From Rhizosaccharibacter radicis (lineage in GTDB: Bacteria; Pseudomonadota; Alphaproteobacteria; Acetobacterales; Acetobacteraceae), in NCBI GenBank assembly GCA_024508355.1, contig JAMZEJ010000007.1, positions 124,001 to 188,000 of the forward strand: a stretch of 64,000 nt of DNA. Reading direction: 5' to 3'. The notes under the pieces are model-generated. The model searched no databases and was not told the DNA's origin. It saw only the letters and a list, made by a program, of their open reading frames with translations. The position numbers and the translations under genes are program-made. Of this stretch, positions 34,732 to 42,991 are shown one piece after another (within the stretch, counting starts at the first letter, position 1; each line of letters starts with the position of its first letter).

Positions 34732-35694
34732 ATGGCCCTTGGCTTCTTTTCCCGCCTCAAGGAAGGGCTGTCGCGCTCGACCCAGAAGCTGGGCGGCAAC
34801 CTCTCGGCCGTGTTCACCAGGCGCCGGCTGGACGACGCGGCGCTGGACGAGCTGGAGGAGGTGCTGATCGCCGCCGATCTCGGCCCCGCGGTGGCCGGGC
34901 GGGTGATCGAGAGCTTCCGGTCCAGCCGCTTCGGCGCCGAGGTGACGGACGCCGAGGTGCGCGACGCGCTGTCGGCCGAGATCGCGCGCGTGCTGGAGCC
35001 GGTCGCTGTGCCCTTCACCCCCGATCCGGCGCGCCGGCCGCACGTGGTGCTGGTGGTGGGCGTCAACGGCACCGGCAAGACCACCACCATCGGCAAGATG
35101 GCGCTGCAGTTCGGCCGGCAGGGGCTGCGCACCATCCTCGTCGCCGGCGACACCTTCCGCGCCGCCGCCGTGGAACAGCTGCAGATCTGGGGCGAGCGCG
35201 TGGGCGCGCCGGTGATCGCCGGGCCGCCCAATGCCGATGCCGCCGGGCTCGCCTTCGAGGCGCTGAAGAAGGGCCGCGCGGAAGGCGCCGACCTGCTGCT
35301 GATCGACACCGCCGGGCGGCTGCACAACAAGGGCGCGCTGATGGAGGAGCTCGCCAAGATCATCCGGGTGATGCGCAAGTTCGACGAGACGGCGCCCCAT
35401 TCGGTGCTGCTGGTGCTGGACGCCACCACCGGCCAGAACGCCATCGAGCAGGTGCGCGTGTTCAAGGAACTGGTGGCCGTCACCGGCCTCGTGGTCACCA
35501 AGCTCGACGGCAGCGCGCGGGGCGGCATCGTCGTGGCGCTCGCCGACCAGTTCAAGCTCCCCGTGCACGCCGTCGGCGTCGGCGAACAGGCGGAGGATCT
35601 GCGGCCGTTCAGCGCGGCGGACTACGCGCGCGGGCTGGTGGGAGAGGGGCTGAAGCTGCACAGCGGGGCGGTGGTGGAGCAGGGGGAGGATTAG
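34732..35694 (+). CDS. ftsY: Signal recognition particle receptor FtsY
   Basis: A 320-residue SRP-type GTPase. It has a short N-domain beginning MALGFFSRLKEGLSRS (an amphipathic membrane-targeting helix) and lacks the long acidic A-domain of E. coli. GTPase motifs are GVNGTGKTTTIGK (about 110-122), GDTFRAAAVEQL, DTAGRLHNK and TKLDGSARGG. FtsY docks ribosome-SRP complexes at the inner membrane. The ATG has GGAGG 7 bases upstream. In related genomes it directly follows mtaB. Confidence 0.97.
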   Translation: MALGFFSRLKEGLSRSTQKLGGNLSAVFTRRRLDDAALDELEEVLIAADLGPAVAGRVIESFRSSRFGAEVTDAEVRDALSAEIARVLEPVAVPFTPDPARRPHVVLVVGVNGTGKTTTIGKMALQFGRQGLRTILVAGDTFRAAAVEQLQIWGERVGAPVIAGPPNADAAGLAFEALKKGRAEGADLLLIDTAGRLHNKGALMEELAKIIRVMRKFDETAPHSVLLVLDATTGQNAIEQVRVFKELVAVTGLVVTKLDGSARGGIVVALADQFKLPVHAVGVGEQAEDLRPFSAADYARGLVGEGLKLHSGAVVEQGED

Positions 35695-35711
35695 GGTGAG
35701 CCGGAAGCTGA

Positions 35712-35850
35712 CGGTCCGCTTCCGGAGCTAGGCGGAAGAAGCGGACCGCTCGAAAATGGCCGATGCTCGCGGCCTTGTTCCGATCATATGATCCTTTCGC
35801 TCCGCAAAAGCCGAGGTGTGACCTAGTACGCGAAAGCGGACGGTCTGTTT
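35712..35850. repeat. Repeated AAGCGGAC element between ftsY and the LysR gene
   Basis: A hairpin with perfect 10-bp arms (CGGTCCGCTT at 35712-35721, AAGCGGACCG at 35739-35748) is followed by a third, imperfect copy of the half-motif (AAAGCGGACGGTC near 35834). Between them is a 12-bp perfect palindrome GATCATATGATC (35782-35793). The arrangement resembles small dispersed intergenic repeats of alphaproteobacteria; the hairpin could also terminate ftsY transcription. Confidence 0.55.
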
Positions 35851-35938
35851 CTGCGGACGTCGCAAGGAGGACGTGCAGCGCGGTTCGGAGCGCCGGTCGC
35901 TCTTGCCCCGCCGGGCACCGGTGTTATCCCCGTCGTTG

Positions 35939-36811
35939 ATGATCGACCTCCAACCCCTGGCTATCCTGCGCGAGATCGACCGGACGGGGAGCCTGACCCT
36001 GGCGGCCGAACAGCTCAACCTGACCCAATCGGCCGTCAGCCACGCGATCCGCCGTTTCGAGGAACGTCATGGCGTCAGGCTTTGGGAACGCGAAGGGCAC
36101 AAACTGCGCCTGACGCTCGCCGGCGACTATCTCCTGGCGCTCGCCATGCGGGTGCTGCCGCAGCTCGAACATGGCGCGACCGTGCTGGAGGACTACGCGC
36201 GAGGACGGCGCGGCGCGATCCGGGTGGGCATGGAATGTCATCCCTGTCAGGACTGGCTGATGCGGGTGGTGGACCCGTTCCTGGCGACATGGCCGGACGT
36301 CGAACTGGATGTCACCACAGCCTTCCAGTTCGGTGGGCTCGCCGCCCTCCTGAGCCACGAGATCGACATTCTCGTCACGCCCGATCCGATCGAACGTCCC
36401 GGCGTGGAATACAAAGCCGTGTTCGACTACGAGCTGGTCCTCGCGGTGGCCGACGACCATCCCTTCGCGCGGAAGCGGCGGATCGAGCCGGAGGACATGG
36501 CGGGCGAGGTCCTGATCACCTATCCGGTGCCCCGCGAGAGGCTGGACATCTATACCCGCTTCCTTGCTCCCGCCCATGCCCTGCCGCGCCGCCACCGCAC
36601 GGTTGAGACGACCGACCTGATGCTGCGGCTGGTGGCGTCAGGTCGCGCCGTCAGTGCGACGCCGGACTGGCTGTTGCGCGGCGCCAAGGGAGTGAAAGGC
36701 GTCCGGCTCGGCCAGGGAATCGCCAAGTCCATCCATCTGGGCCGCCGCGCCGGCCATTCCGCCGATTATCTCGAAGGCTTTCTCCACCTGGCCGCCACGA
36801 TCCGGAGCTGA
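35939..36811 (+). CDS. LysR-family regulator, MetR-like
   Basis: A 290-residue LysR regulator. The N-terminal helix-turn-helix is TGSLTLAAEQLNLTQSAVSH; the effector domain contains MLRLVASGRAVSATPDWLL, close to the corresponding segment of the methionine regulator MetR. It lies immediately upstream of, and in the same direction as, the mesX-mesD methionine-synthase pair, with a T-N11-A dyad between. I infer it controls that pair, perhaps with homocysteine as co-effector as for MetR. No ribosome site is obvious before the ATG at 35939. Confidence 0.85.
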   Translation: MIDLQPLAILREIDRTGSLTLAAEQLNLTQSAVSHAIRRFEERHGVRLWEREGHKLRLTLAGDYLLALAMRVLPQLEHGATVLEDYARGRRGAIRVGMECHPCQDWLMRVVDPFLATWPDVELDVTTAFQFGGLAALLSHEIDILVTPDPIERPGVEYKAVFDYELVLAVADDHPFARKRRIEPEDMAGEVLITYPVPRERLDIYTRFLAPAHALPRRHRTVETTDLMLRLVASGRAVSATPDWLLRGAKGVKGVRLGQGIAKSIHLGRRAGHSADYLEGFLHLAATIRS

Positions 36812-36841
36812 GCGGCCAAGCGCAACCGCCAGGCTGCGGAG

Positions 36842-36862
36842 AACATGACAGCCTGTCATGTT
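36842..36862. promoter_or_regulatory. 21-bp perfect palindrome, probable LysR operator of mesX-mesD
   Basis: Arms AACATGACAG and CTGTCATGTT flank a single C. The inner 13 bases (TGACAGCCTGTCA) have the T-N11-A form bound by LysR regulators. It lies about 150 bases upstream of mesX and 30 after the LysR stop. A TATAAT hexamer follows at 36872-36877. Confidence 0.65.
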
Positions 36863-36871
36863 ATGCCGAAA

Positions 36872-36877
36872 TATAAT
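36872..36877 (+). promoter_or_regulatory. Candidate -10 element of the mesX promoter
   Basis: TATAAT in the only AT-rich patch upstream of mesX, 10 bases after the palindrome. No good -35 hexamer is present at 16-18 bp, as expected for an activator-dependent promoter. Implies a 5' leader of about 125 bases in which I could not recognise a riboswitch. Confidence 0.45.
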
Positions 36878-37009
36878 CATTTTTGTTCATGGTCATCCTG
36901 ACGCATACAGCATCCCTGTAGGGCGCCCACTGTTGAACCGGGCGAGGCCGGGATCGGGGCCAGTTGCGGAAGCAGCGGGGCATCATCCCGAGGAACAGGA
37001 CGTGACGCG

Positions 37010-38020
37010 ATGACCGAGGACCTGGCCTTCAGCATCACGAGCCTTCGCCTGGACGAGAACTATCGTCCCTCGGAGAACACGCGGGTGACGACGAACTTCG
37101 CGAACCTGGCACGGGGCGAGCGCCGCGCGCAGAACCTGCGCAACGCGCTGACGATGATCGACAATCGCTGCAACGCCCTGGCTCACTGGGACAATCCCCA
37201 GGCGGATCGCTATTCCGTCGAACTCGACATCATCTCCGTCGGCATCGCCGTCGCGGGGGTGGACGAGACATTTCCGGCGATCGAGATGCTCCAGACGACG
37301 ATCGTTGATCACGAGGCTGGCGCACGCATCGAGGGGATCGTGGGGAACAACTTCTCCTCCTACGTGCGCGACTACGATTTCAGCGTGCTGCTCCCGGAGC
37401 ACAACGAAGGCAGGATCGACCTCAGCGTTCCGGAGGATTTCGGCGACCTGCACGGAAAGCTGTTCAGGCGCTTCGTCGGTTCACCTGCATATGCCACGCG
37501 GTTCAGCAAGCCGCCGGTGATCTGCCTGAGCGTCTCGCACAACAGGACCTATCGTCGAACAGCGAACCGGCATCCCGTGCTGGGCATCGAGTATCGGTCG
37601 GGCGAAACCTCGTTGACCGATCGGTATTTCTCCAAGATGGGTCTGCGGGCGCGCTACTTCATGCCACCGGCCAGCGTGGCGCCCCTGGCGTTCTACTGCT
37701 CCGGCGACCTGCTTCGCGATTACAGCGATCTCGAGCTCATCGGCACCATCAGTACGATGGAAACGTTCCAGAAGATCTACCGGCCCGAGATCTACAATGC
37801 CAACTCGACGGCGGCCGAGTGCTTCCGGCCCAGTCTTGCGCATCAGGACTACTCGCTGACGCGGATCACCTATGACCGCGAGGAGCGGAGCCGATTGGCG
37901 AGGACGCAGGGCAGGTTCGCGGAGGAGCGGTTCATCAAGCCGCATCGCGCCATCCTCGCCGAATGGTGCGCCCGATACGATCCCCATCCCTTGCGGAACG
38001 CACAGGACCAGATCCGATGA
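37010..38020 (+). CDS. mesX: DUF1852 protein MesX, partner of methionine synthase MesD
   Basis: A 336-residue protein of the DUF1852 family. The N-terminus (FSITSLRLDENYRPSENTRV, TTNFANLARG) and the body (ALTMIDNRCNALAHWD) are characteristic. Published genetics on folate-independent methionine synthases (the MesD family) showed that a DUF1852 protein, MesX, is needed with MesD in aerobic bacteria; its biochemical activity is not established to my knowledge. Its stop overlaps the mesD start (ATGA), indicating coupled translation. No signal peptide or membrane helix. The LysR gene upstream probably controls it. Confidence 0.88.
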   Translation: MTEDLAFSITSLRLDENYRPSENTRVTTNFANLARGERRAQNLRNALTMIDNRCNALAHWDNPQADRYSVELDIISVGIAVAGVDETFPAIEMLQTTIVDHEAGARIEGIVGNNFSSYVRDYDFSVLLPEHNEGRIDLSVPEDFGDLHGKLFRRFVGSPAYATRFSKPPVICLSVSHNRTYRRTANRHPVLGIEYRSGETSLTDRYFSKMGLRARYFMPPASVAPLAFYCSGDLLRDYSDLELIGTISTMETFQKIYRPEIYNANSTAAECFRPSLAHQDYSLTRITYDREERSRLARTQGRFAEERFIKPHRAILAEWCARYDPHPLRNAQDQIR

Positions 38021-39075
38021 ACACGCTGCTTCCCACCTCGACCGCCGGAAGTCTCCCGAAGCCGTCCTGGCTGGCCCGGCCCGGGACGCTCTGGTCGCCG
38101 TGGAAACTGGAAGGCGATGAACTGGTCGAGGGCCGACAGGATGCGCTACGCGTGTCGCTGGCCGAACAGGAACGGGCAGGCATCGACATCGTCAGCGACG
38201 GCGAGCAGACCCGACAGCACTTCGTCACGACGTTCATCGAGCATCTCGGCGGCGTGGATTTCGAACGGCGCGAGACCGTGCGGATCCGAGATCGCTACGA
38301 CGCGAGCGTGCCGACCGTCGTGGGCGCCGTGGAGCGGAAGAACCCGGTCTTCGTCGAGGATGCCAGGTTCCTGCGCCGGCAGACCACGCGCCCGATCAAG
38401 TGGGCGCTGCCGGGTCCCATGACGATGATCGATACGCTCCACGACATCCACTACCGCAGCCGGGAGAAGCTCGCCTGGGAGTTCGCCACCATCCTCAACC
38501 AGGAAGCCAGGGAGCTGGAAGCGGCGGGGGTCGACATCATCCAGTTCGACGAGCCCGCGTTCAACGTGTTCTTCGACGAGGTGAATGATTGGGGGATCGC
38601 CACCCTGGAGAAGGCTATCGAGGGGCTGCGCTGCGAGACGGCGGTCCATATCTGCTACGGCTACGGCATCAAGGCCAACACGGACTGGAAGCGGACGCTC
38701 GGCTCGGAGTGGCGGCAATACGAGAGGATCTTTCCCCGGCTCCGGTCGTCGCGCGTCGATCTGGTCTCGCTGGAGTGCCATAACTCCCGCGTGCCGATGG
38801 AGCTCATCGAGCTCCTCCGCGACAAGAAGGTGATGGTGGGAGCCATCGACGTGGCATCCGACACCATCGAATCGCCGGAGGATGTCGCCGACACCCTGCG
38901 CAAAGCGCTTCGGTTCGTGGATGCCGACAAGCTTTATCCGTGCACCAACTGCGGCATGGCGCCGCTCGCCCGCGGCGTCGCGTGCGGCAAGCTCGAGGCT
39001 CTTTCGGCTGGCGCGGAGCTCGTCCGCCGGGAACTTGCTTCTCAGGACGAGGCTGGCTCCGTCGTTCCAGGATGA
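38017..39075 (+). CDS. mesD: Core MetE-type methionine synthase MesD
   Basis: A 352-residue protein equal to the C-terminal catalytic barrel of MetE without the N-terminal folate-binding half. The zinc and homocysteine ligands are present: His211 and Cys213 (HICYGYG), Glu253 (SLECHNSR) and Cys312 (CTNCGMAPL). QFDEPAF gives the substrate-binding Asp/Glu. Short MetE-core proteins paired with DUF1852 form the MesD family, thought to methylate homocysteine with a donor other than methyltetrahydrofolate-polyglutamate. Coupled to mesX by a 4-base overlap. A short hairpin lies about 20 bases after the stop. Confidence 0.88.
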   Translation: MNTLLPTSTAGSLPKPSWLARPGTLWSPWKLEGDELVEGRQDALRVSLAEQERAGIDIVSDGEQTRQHFVTTFIEHLGGVDFERRETVRIRDRYDASVPTVVGAVERKNPVFVEDARFLRRQTTRPIKWALPGPMTMIDTLHDIHYRSREKLAWEFATILNQEARELEAAGVDIIQFDEPAFNVFFDEVNDWGIATLEKAIEGLRCETAVHICYGYGIKANTDWKRTLGSEWRQYERIFPRLRSSRVDLVSLECHNSRVPMELIELLRDKKVMVGAIDVASDTIESPEDVADTLRKALRFVDADKLYPCTNCGMAPLARGVACGKLEALSAGAELVRRELASQDEAGSVVPG

Positions 39076-39281
39076 AGGATCACGGCCATCGCCCGGCGGA
39101 AACACACCGCCGGATCGAAGCCGGTCCAACCTGAAACCTTGCTCTCGCCGAACATGACGAGAACCGACGCTCGTGCCGGACCAATCCGCTTCAGAGGAGC
39201 GTCACCATCCGCCCGATCGTCCGCCAAGCGGTGCGGAGCAGTCGCAGTGACCCGACCCGCTAGACCAGCCTCCAGCCGTCC
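39076..39281. other. Intergenic after mesD
   Basis: About 200 bases between convergent transcription units. It contains a 7-bp hairpin (CCGGCGG / CCGCCGG at 39093-39113) without a T-run; otherwise nothing recognisable. Confidence 0.35.
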
Positions 39282-39815
39282 CTACTGCACCGGGATCGAC
39301 AGGCTCATCCCCCCACCCGGGCGCGACCGGTTGGCGCGGTCCTTGTCCAGGCTGGCGCCGTTGGCGAAGCCGTCGCCGGAGAAGTGCTGGTGCACGGGGG
39401 CGAAGACGTGCGGGGAGAGGCTTGCTTCCTGCTGGGAAGCGAGCTCGTCGGAGGTGAGGCCGGGAGCGTCTAAATCCTGGTCGGGCAGCGGCGCGGGCCG
39501 AAGCGTGGTGGCGTGGGCCTCCTGCACGATCACAGGACGGGCGGGGGCGGCCAGCGGGTCGATGGTCGCCTGCATCACTTCGAGGCTGCTGAACCCGGCG
39601 TTCTCGGTGCCGGCGTCGGCGCGGCGGGCGGCGGCGATGGCCGGATGGGCGGCGGCGATCGCGAGGGCGCCGAGCAGGAGCGCCGTGCCTCGCAGGGCGG
39701 CCGGACGCCGATCCGCGCGTGCCGACGCCTGATGTCGGGGAGCGCCGCATCCGGGGGCGGTGCTTGCGGAGGCGGCGGGCATCGGGGCGGCGGGCGAGCG
39801 GCGCGAGCGCATCAT
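39282..39815 (-). CDS. Secreted hypothetical protein coupled to the Nudix gene
   Basis: A 177-residue protein whose ATG overlaps the stop of the upstream Nudix gene (ATGA). An Arg/Ala-rich N-terminus leads to a hydrophobic core (ALRGTALLLGALAIAAAHPAI is split across about residues 45-65), consistent with a late signal peptide or anchor. The mature part has FSSLEVMQATIDPLAAP and PGLTSDELASQQEASLSP and is predicted disordered. A second ATG lies one codon in. I recognise no family. Confidence 0.55.
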   Translation of the reverse strand: MMRSRRSPAAPMPAASASTAPGCGAPRHQASARADRRPAALRGTALLLGALAIAAAHPAIAAARRADAGTENAGFSSLEVMQATIDPLAAPARPVIVQEAHATTLRPAPLPDQDLDAPGLTSDELASQQEASLSPHVFAPVHQHFSGDGFANGASLDKDRANRSRPGGGMSLSIPVQ

Positions 39816-40420
39816 GACGGCAGGGTCCGGGTGGGATCGGGAAGACGAACGGCGGCGGTGAAGGCGGCGGCGTGTTCGGCGGGCAGCACGCCCTCGCCGC
39901 GCGGGTCGTCGGGCGGGTTGCGGAACGGCGCTCCGAGCGGGGCGTCGCCCAGCTGGTGCCAGGCATCGAGCGCCCAGCGCACGGACGGAAAGGCCAGCTC
40001 GTCCCAGGGGATGCCGTGCCAGCCGAACAACCCGACCTCGAGGCTTTCCGGCCCGGGGCGCGCATCGGGCGCGCCGGGATCGGCGAAGCGGGCGCGGTGG
40101 ATGATCTGCACCTGGCCGATGCGGGCGATGTCGAAGATCGCCAGGATGCCCTCGACGTCGATGCGCGCGCCGGCTTCTTCCCACGTCTCGCGGGCGGCGC
40201 CCTCGGCGGCGGTCTCGTTCAGCTCGAGATAGCCGGCGGGCAGCGTCCAATAGCCGCGGCGCGGCTCGATCGCCCGGCGGCACAGCAGCACCCGCTCGTC
40301 CTGCACCACCACGGCGCCGACGATGATCTTGGGGTTCTCGTAGAAGACGTGGCCGCAATCCAGGCAGGACACCCGCTCGCGGTCCTCTCCTTCCGGCTGG
40401 ATGCGGGCGAAGCGGGACAT
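39812..40420 (-). CDS. Nudix hydrolase with N-terminal zinc ribbon
   Basis: A 202-residue protein. The Nudix box is intact (GYLELNETAAEGAARE, then TWEEAGARI), giving the metal-binding Glu residues. An N-terminal CxxC (SCLDCGHVFY) followed by ENPKIIVGAVV resembles the zinc-ribbon arrangement of NudC/ADP-ribose pyrophosphatase-type enzymes. The substrate is a nucleoside diphosphate linked to some group but cannot be specified. Its stop overlaps the start of the next gene. Confidence 0.92.
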   Translation of the reverse strand: MSRFARIQPEGEDRERVSCLDCGHVFYENPKIIVGAVVVQDERVLLCRRAIEPRRGYWTLPAGYLELNETAAEGAARETWEEAGARIDVEGILAIFDIARIGQVQIIHRARFADPGAPDARPGPESLEVGLFGWHGIPWDELAFPSVRWALDAWHQLGDAPLGAPFRNPPDDPRGEGVLPAEHAAAFTAAVRLPDPTRTLPS

Positions 40421-40504
40421 GAAGAGGATGCTTGCGCGGCGGGCGGCGCGCTTGCAACGGAAAAGTTCCCGCCGGTAACGCGATGATTCACAACGTGAGG
40501 GGGA

Positions 40505-41503
40505 TCACGCCGTTCTTTGTTGTGACAGGCCGGACTGGATGATCACCGCGAGCAGCAGGAAGGCGCCGCTGGCCAGCCCCTGATAAGCGGCGCTGAGCGA
40601 GCCGATCTGGTTGATGACGTTCTCGATCAGCCCGAGCAGCAGCACCCCGCTGAGCGCGCCGCCCATGGTGCCCACCCCGCCGGTCAGCAACACGCCGCCG
40701 ATCACCGCAGCCGCGATGGATTGCAGCTCGTAGCCCGTGCCGGCTGCCGACAGGCCGGAACTGAGATGGGCGGCCAGCAGCGAGCCGGACAGCCCGGCCA
40801 GGGCGCCGGACAGGCAGTAGGTGAGGATCTTAACCCGCTCCACCCGCACGCCCAGCATCCGCGCGGCTTCCTCGTTGCCGCCGATCGCGAACACCGCGGC
40901 ACCGAAGCGGGTACGGTTCAGCAGCAAGGCGGCGCCGCCGAAGCACAGCAGCAGGATCAGCACCAGGTTGCCGATGCCGAGCGCGTTGCCGTTGGCGATG
41001 CGGCCGAACAGGCCCGGCTGCTCGATCACCAGGCTTTCGCCCGCCAGCAGCACGGCGAGCCCCTTGAGGGCCAGCAGACCGGCCAGGGTGACGATGAAGG
41101 GGGCCATGCGGGCGCGCACGATCAGCAACCCGTTCACCACGCCCACCAGCAGCCCGGCCACCGTGGGCGCCAGCAGGGCGCCGAGGGTGCCGTAGGGCGC
41201 CGCGTAGGCTGCCAGCACGGTGCCGAGCCCCACCATGGAGCCCACCGACAGGTCGAAGCCGCCCAGGATCACCACGAAGCACTGCCCGATGGTGACCAGG
41301 CCCAGGAAGCTCGCCGCCGTGGCGATGTCGCGGAGGTTGCCGAGGTGGAGAAAGCTCGGAAACGCGGCTCCCGCCGCCAGCGCGGCGGCGACCAGCACCA
41401 GGATGGCGCCACGCGCCTGGAGCAGGGCGACGATGCGCTGCCGGCGCTCGGACGTTCCGGGCGGGGCTGCGGCGACGACCGGCGATGGAACCGTGGCGCT
41501 CAT
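40505..41503 (-). CDS. yjfF: Sugar ABC transporter permease, YjfF-like
   Basis: A 332-residue RbsC-family permease with 8-10 hydrophobic helices. It contains the signature GGFDLSVGSMVGLGTVL after helix 2 and GGNEEAARMLGVRVERVK in the cytoplasmic EAA-like loop. It is the last gene of a four-gene minus-strand unit in the order binding protein, ATPase, permease, permease, the order of the E. coli ytfQ-ytfR-ytfT-yjfF galactofuranose system. Its start overlaps the previous permease stop (ATGA). The sugar is inferred only from that order. Confidence 0.88.
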   Translation of the reverse strand: MSATVPSPVVAAAPPGTSERRQRIVALLQARGAILVLVAAALAAGAAFPSFLHLGNLRDIATAASFLGLVTIGQCFVVILGGFDLSVGSMVGLGTVLAAYAAPYGTLGALLAPTVAGLLVGVVNGLLIVRARMAPFIVTLAGLLALKGLAVLLAGESLVIEQPGLFGRIANGNALGIGNLVLILLLCFGGAALLLNRTRFGAAVFAIGGNEEAARMLGVRVERVKILTYCLSGALAGLSGSLLAAHLSSGLSAAGTGYELQSIAAAVIGGVLLTGGVGTMGGALSGVLLLGLIENVINQIGSLSAAYQGLASGAFLLLAVIIQSGLSQQRTA

Positions 41504-42540
41504 GCCGCCCCCCGGCGCAGGAACAGCGCGCCGACGATGAAGGCAGCCTTCAGCATCTGCGCGTAGTTCGCGTTGACGTTGTTCATGATGAAGGACGCGT
41601 CCAGCACCACCAGCAGCAGCACGCCGAACACGGTGCCGAGGGTGGAGATGCGGCCGCCGGACAGGGGCGTGCCGCCGATTACCGCCGCCGCGATGGCGTC
41701 GAGCTCGAACTGCACGCCGATATAGTTGGCGTCCGCCGCGCCCAGCCGGGCCGTGGCGAACACGCCGGCGATCCCGGCCAGCAGCCCACTCACGCCGTAC
41801 ACGAAGCCGAGCGTCGCGCGCACCGGATGGCCGGCCAGCACCGCGGCGGTGCGCGACGCGCCCACGAACAGCGCGTAGCGCCCGGGCACGGTGCGGCGCA
41901 CGACGAAGGAGAACAGCAAGGCGGCCAGCAGGGAGAACATCGCCACCGCAGGGATCCCGCCGGGGGCAAGCTGGCCGATGGTGGAAAGCGGCCCGTCGAA
42001 CGGCATATCGACGCGGGCTCCCCCCAGCATCGCCTGCGCCAGGCCGCGCGCCGCCACCAGCAGCGCCAGGGAGGAGATCAGCGGCGCGATGCGCAGCCAC
42101 GCCACCAGCATGCCGTTGAGGATGCCGCAGAGCAGACCCACCGCCACCGCCGCGCCGATGGCGAGCCCCTGGTCGAGGTCCATCGTCAGCCCGATCGTGG
42201 CCGAGCTGAGCGCCATCACCGACCCGACGGACAGGTCGATGCCGCGCGTGCCGATGGCGAGCGACTGGCCGAGCGCGATCAGGATCACGGGGGCGGCCTC
42301 GAACAACAGCGAGCGCACCACGGTGGGGTTGCGGAACCCCGGCGTCACCAGCAGGTCGAACGCCACCAGCAGCGCGAAGGCGATGTAGACGCTGTTCTGC
42401 CGCAGTGCCGCCGCGCCGAGGCGGCGTGGCGGAGGGGCCGCCGGCCCGGGTGGCGACGCCGGCGCGGTGGTGGCCGGTTGGCGGTCCTCCGCCGGGCGGG
42501 ACGCGTGCCCGGGAGGCATGCCGCTGACGATGCCGCTCAT
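41500..42540 (-). CDS. ytfT: Sugar ABC transporter permease, YtfT-like
   Basis: A 346-residue RbsC-family permease. A Pro/Ala-rich N-terminal stretch of about 40 residues precedes the first helix. The family motif GTRGIDLSVGSVMALSS follows helix 2, and GASRTAAVLAGHPVRATLGF is the ATPase-contact loop. It couples by ATGA overlap to the second permease. The start is placed at 42540; a later ATG (42519) would remove a few residues. Unusually, about 450 bases separate it from the ATPase gene. Confidence 0.88.
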   Translation of the reverse strand: MSGIVSGMPPGHASRPAEDRQPATTAPASPPGPAAPPPRRLGAAALRQNSVYIAFALLVAFDLLVTPGFRNPTVVRSLLFEAAPVILIALGQSLAIGTRGIDLSVGSVMALSSATIGLTMDLDQGLAIGAAVAVGLLCGILNGMLVAWLRIAPLISSLALLVAARGLAQAMLGGARVDMPFDGPLSTIGQLAPGGIPAVAMFSLLAALLFSFVVRRTVPGRYALFVGASRTAAVLAGHPVRATLGFVYGVSGLLAGIAGVFATARLGAADANYIGVQFELDAIAAAVIGGTPLSGGRISTLGTVFGVLLLVVLDASFIMNNVNANYAQMLKAAFIVGALFLRRGAA

Positions 42541-42991
42541 GCGTGATGCCCTGACTGTGCACGGCGATCGACCGGTTCTGGCCGGACGATCCGGATTGCG
42601 GCCGGAAGAAAGGATCGGACGGAGCCTGCCGATCGGGGAGGAAGGGGGTGCGGCCGGGACGAACGGCCGCCGGCGCGGCATCCGCACCCACGCGGAGCGC
42701 GCCCCGCCTCGGGCGAGACGAGGTTGATGCATCGTCCGGCCACGCTCCGGGCGATGCCGGAGGGTAGGCCGTGGCCGCGAGTGGAAAGCCGGTCGCGGCG
42801 GTGATCGGTAAGCCGGAAAGGGCTCTCGCCGCCGCCCGAGGACCGTCCGTGGCGGCATGGACCGCCGCGTTCCAAGGGGCCGTGGGACCGTCGGAGGGCC
42901 GCCTCTCCCGCCGATGCCGGATGAGGGATCGATCCGCCGCGACGGAACAGGGACGCGCCGCCGGGGCGGCGGGATGGACGCCGGGGGAGGT
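42541..42991. other. Gap inside the transporter operon, no gene recognised
   Basis: About 450 bases between the ATPase and first permease genes of the same system. No coding frame with a ribosome site, and no clear terminator or repeat. In related operons these genes are adjacent, so this is an odd spacer. Confidence 0.4.

Noticed and set aside
36878-37009. Possible SAM- or SAH-type riboswitch in the mesX leader
   Set aside because: The leader is long enough, but I could not find the conserved core of any known class; a covariance-model search would be needed.
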